Positions 61,930 to 64,000 of a stretch of 64,000 nucleotides of DNA are shown in pieces. A program made the position numbers and the translations under genes. The notes under the pieces are model-generated. The model ran no database searches. It saw only the letters and a program-made list of their open reading frames with translations, and had not been told where the DNA came from. Numbering within the stretch: position 1 is the stretch's first letter; the number at the start of each line of letters is the position of its first letter. The DNA comes from Coenobita brevimanus (taxonomy: Eukaryota > Arthropoda > Malacostraca > Decapoda > Coenobitidae): assembly GCA_032717465.1 (NCBI GenBank), contig JAVRFU010000139.1, positions 12,501 to 76,500 of the forward strand. The letters run 5' to 3'.

Positions 61930-63105
61930 TTTGGTTAGGGCACGGTAGGGTTGGGTCGGTTATGCCAGGGTGGGGTAGGGTTGGGTCGGTTTTGGCAGGG
62001 TGAGGTAGGACTGGGATAGTTTTGGCAGGGTGGGGTAGGACTTGGATGGTTTTTGCAGGGTGGGGTAGGATTGGGTCGGTCTTGGCAGGATGGGGTAGGA
62101 TTGGGTCGGATATGGCAGGGTGGGGTAAGATCGGGTCGGTTTTTGGCAGGGTGGGGTAAGATTGGATCGGTTTTGGCAGGGTGGGGTAGGATTGGGTCGG
62201 TTTTGGCAGGGTAGGGTAGAGATGGGTCGGTTTTGGCAGGGTGGGGTAGGATTGGGTCAGAGTTGGCAGGGTGGGATAGGAATGGCTCAGTTTTGGCTGG
62301 GAGGGATAGGTATGGGTCGGTTTTGTCAGGGTGGGGAAGGGTTGGGTCGGTTTTGGCAGAGTATTGGTTAGGTTTCGGTTGGTTTGGTCAGGATGGGGCA
62401 GGATTGGGTCGGTTTTGGCAGGGTGGGGTATGATTAGGTCAGTTTTGGCAGAATTGAGTTGGTTTTGGTAGGGTGGGGTAGGGTTTGCTCGGTTTTGATA
62501 GAGTGGGGTAGGATTGGTTCGGTTTTGGCAGGGTGGGGTAGGATTGGGTCGGTTTTGGAAGGGTGAGGTAGGATTGGGTCGGTTTGGACAGGGTAGGGTA
62601 GGTGTGGGTCGGTTTTGGCAGGGTGGGCAAGGATTGGGTCGCATTTGGCAAGGTGGGGTAGAATTGGGTTGGTTTTGGCAGAGTAGGGTAGGGATGGGTC
62701 GGTTATGGCAGCGTAGGGTAGGATTGGGTCGGTTTTGGCCGGGTGAAGTAGGATGGGGTCGGTTTTGACAGGGTGGGGTAAGATTGGGTCGGTTTTTGGC
62801 AGGGTGGGAAAGGATTGGTAGGGTTTGGCAGGGTGGAGTAGGACTGGGTTGGTTTTGGCAGGGTGGGGTAGGATTGTGTCGGTCTTGACAGGGTGGGGTA
62901 AGGTTGGGTTGGTTTTGGCAGTATGGGGTAGGGATGGGTCGAGTTGAGTTGGGGAGGGTAGGATAGGTTATGGCAGGGTAAGATAGGGCTGGGTGGTGGT
63001 GGACTGGGTAGGGTAGGGCTGGGTCGGGTAGTGTAGGGCTGGGTAGGGTAGGGTAGGCTGAATCAGGGTAGTGTAGGGTACAGAAGAGTGGTGGGTATAA
63101 CTGCC
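61930..63105. repeat. 30-bp minisatellite, array 1 (right arm)
   Basis: About 35 units, then a GGGTAGG-rich end (62,940-63,075). On minus the 30-bp period keeps a 437-codon frame open with a QNRPNPTPPC theme. That frame begins inside the LINE-C 3' UTR and is not a gene. Confidence 0.95.
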
Positions 63106-63136
63106 GTTTAGTTCCGTCATGTCCAACGCCTATTTC

Positions 63137-64000
63137 ACTTTTTTTTTTTTTTTGTTTATGCGAGGAAGAAGGAACCAAAGGCCATGAGCCCGCAGTAACA
63201 GTTCCCTCCAAGAGAAAAACAAAATGCAATAGAGAGCCAAATTCAAGATCCGATCATTTTGAGATGCCTGGACACACTGCGTTTGAAAGACTGGAGATCA
63301 TAGGAAGCAGGAAATACAGACAGAGGGAGACAGTTCCAGAGCTGACCTGTTGCATGAATGAAAGACTGGGAGTAACGGTTAACTCTTGCATTAGAGAGTT
63401 GGACAGAAAAGGGATGAGAGTTTCCTGCCAGACGGGTGCTACGCGCCCGTCGTAGAGGTGGAGGAATGCAAGCAGACAGTTCAGAGGAGCAGTGACCATT
63501 AAAGTAGCGATAGAAAAGAGATAAAGATGCAACAGTGCGGCGAAGAGACAGAGGTTGAAGGGAGTCAGTAAGAGGAGGAGAGTTAATGAGACGAAAAGCC
63601 TTTGACTCCACCCTATTGAGAAGAGCTGTATGTGGGGAGCCTCCCCACACATGAGAGTTGTACTCCACACAGGGGCGGATAAAACCCCTGTATAGAGTCA
63701 ACAATTGTGCAGGGGTAAAGAAAGAGCAGAGTCGGCTTAGCACACCCAATCTCTTGGAAGCAGATTTTAAAAGAGATGTAATATGATCTTTCCAAGATAA
63801 GTCCCGAGTAAATGAAACCCCAAGCATGTTCAAGGATGATCCAGGATTAATCTGAATATTATTAAACATTAGTGGGTATACCTGTGGAAGATTTTGTCGG
63901 GTTGATAGGTGTAAGATCTGAGTCTTAGAAGCATTAAAGACAACCATATTATTTTTACCCCAGTCAGAGATATGAGCCAAGTCAGACATTAGGTGTGCCA
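63137..64000 (-). mobile_element. LINE-C 3' part, intact frame
   Basis: Minus strand. A 248-codon frame (63,989 to 63,243) is open with no frameshift and may continue past the window edge. It begins at about the post-motif-C position: SDLAHISDWG, then VFNASKTQILHLSTRQNLP, NMLGVSF with a following DLSWKDHI (thumb-like region), LLTLYRGFIRPCVEYNSHVW and a C-terminal HLKMIGS. Then come about 90 bases of 3' UTR and a poly(A) tail (T run 63,139-63,153). The catalytic motifs, if kept, would lie beyond 64,000. Its left-arm counterpart (13,790-14,664) has several small indels. Confidence 0.85.

Noticed and set aside
61916..63229. 437-codon frame on minus with decapeptide repeats
   Set aside because: The 30-bp period keeps the frame open by arithmetic. 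The start codon lies in the LINE-C 3' UTR and the left-arm copy is broken.

Overview
This is eukaryotic, repeat-dominated, non-genic DNA. I found no convincing host gene, no functional tRNA or rRNA gene, and nothing prokaryotic. The organism is probably a decapod crustacean, most likely a brachyuran crab. This is inferred from the very high microsatellite load (GT, GA, GAT, GATA, ACT) and from the wording of the retrotransposon proteins, which resemble the non-LTR elements that fill decapod assemblies. No search was run.

The main structure is a giant, nearly spacer-free inverted repeat. Its centre is at about 38,265. The left arm (about 13,790-38,264) is matched in reverse complement and in the same order by the right arm (about 38,266-64,000). 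Paired positions add up to about 76,530 at the centre and about 77,800 at the outer ends, because the right arm is slightly longer. Matching runs to the right edge of the window, so the palindrome is probably larger. By eye, many outer and middle stretches are about 97 percent identical, while stretches near the centre are clearly more diverged. The arms also differ by insertions and tandem-repeat length. The palindrome could be a real inverted duplication or a fold-back long-read or assembly artefact; the sequence gives arguments for both.

Layout: 1-9,000 holds a dispersed repeat, microsatellites, a pyrimidine-rich minisatellite, a GT-bracketed repeat and two short LINE relics. 9,040-10,495 is a decayed LINE 3' half with an RNase H domain. 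10,890-17,620 is a repeat cluster: diverged copies of a roughly 530 bp repeat, two 30-bp minisatellites, and a poly(A)-tailed LINE (EN-RT type) inserted in one repeat copy. 17,800-24,250 carries nested palindromes, tRNA-derived SINE-like pieces and a 5'-truncated LINE. 25,000-36,300 carries LINE 3' ends, long microsatellites and MITE-like elements. 36,460-40,470 is the centre, flanked by a satellite built of CT/GA, TATC/GATA and ATC/GAT blocks. From 40,500 to 64,000 the same features return in reverse order and opposite orientation.

The coding sequence consists of parts of four non-LTR retrotransposon families, called here LINE-A (3' tail of GATA repeats), LINE-B (3' tail of GAT repeats), LINE-C (poly(A) tail) and LINE-D (RNase H). 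Most copies are broken. The two cleanest reading frames are both in the right arm (63,243-63,989 and 53,730-54,434, minus strand); their left-arm partners are frameshifted, often at short homopolymers or dinucleotides.
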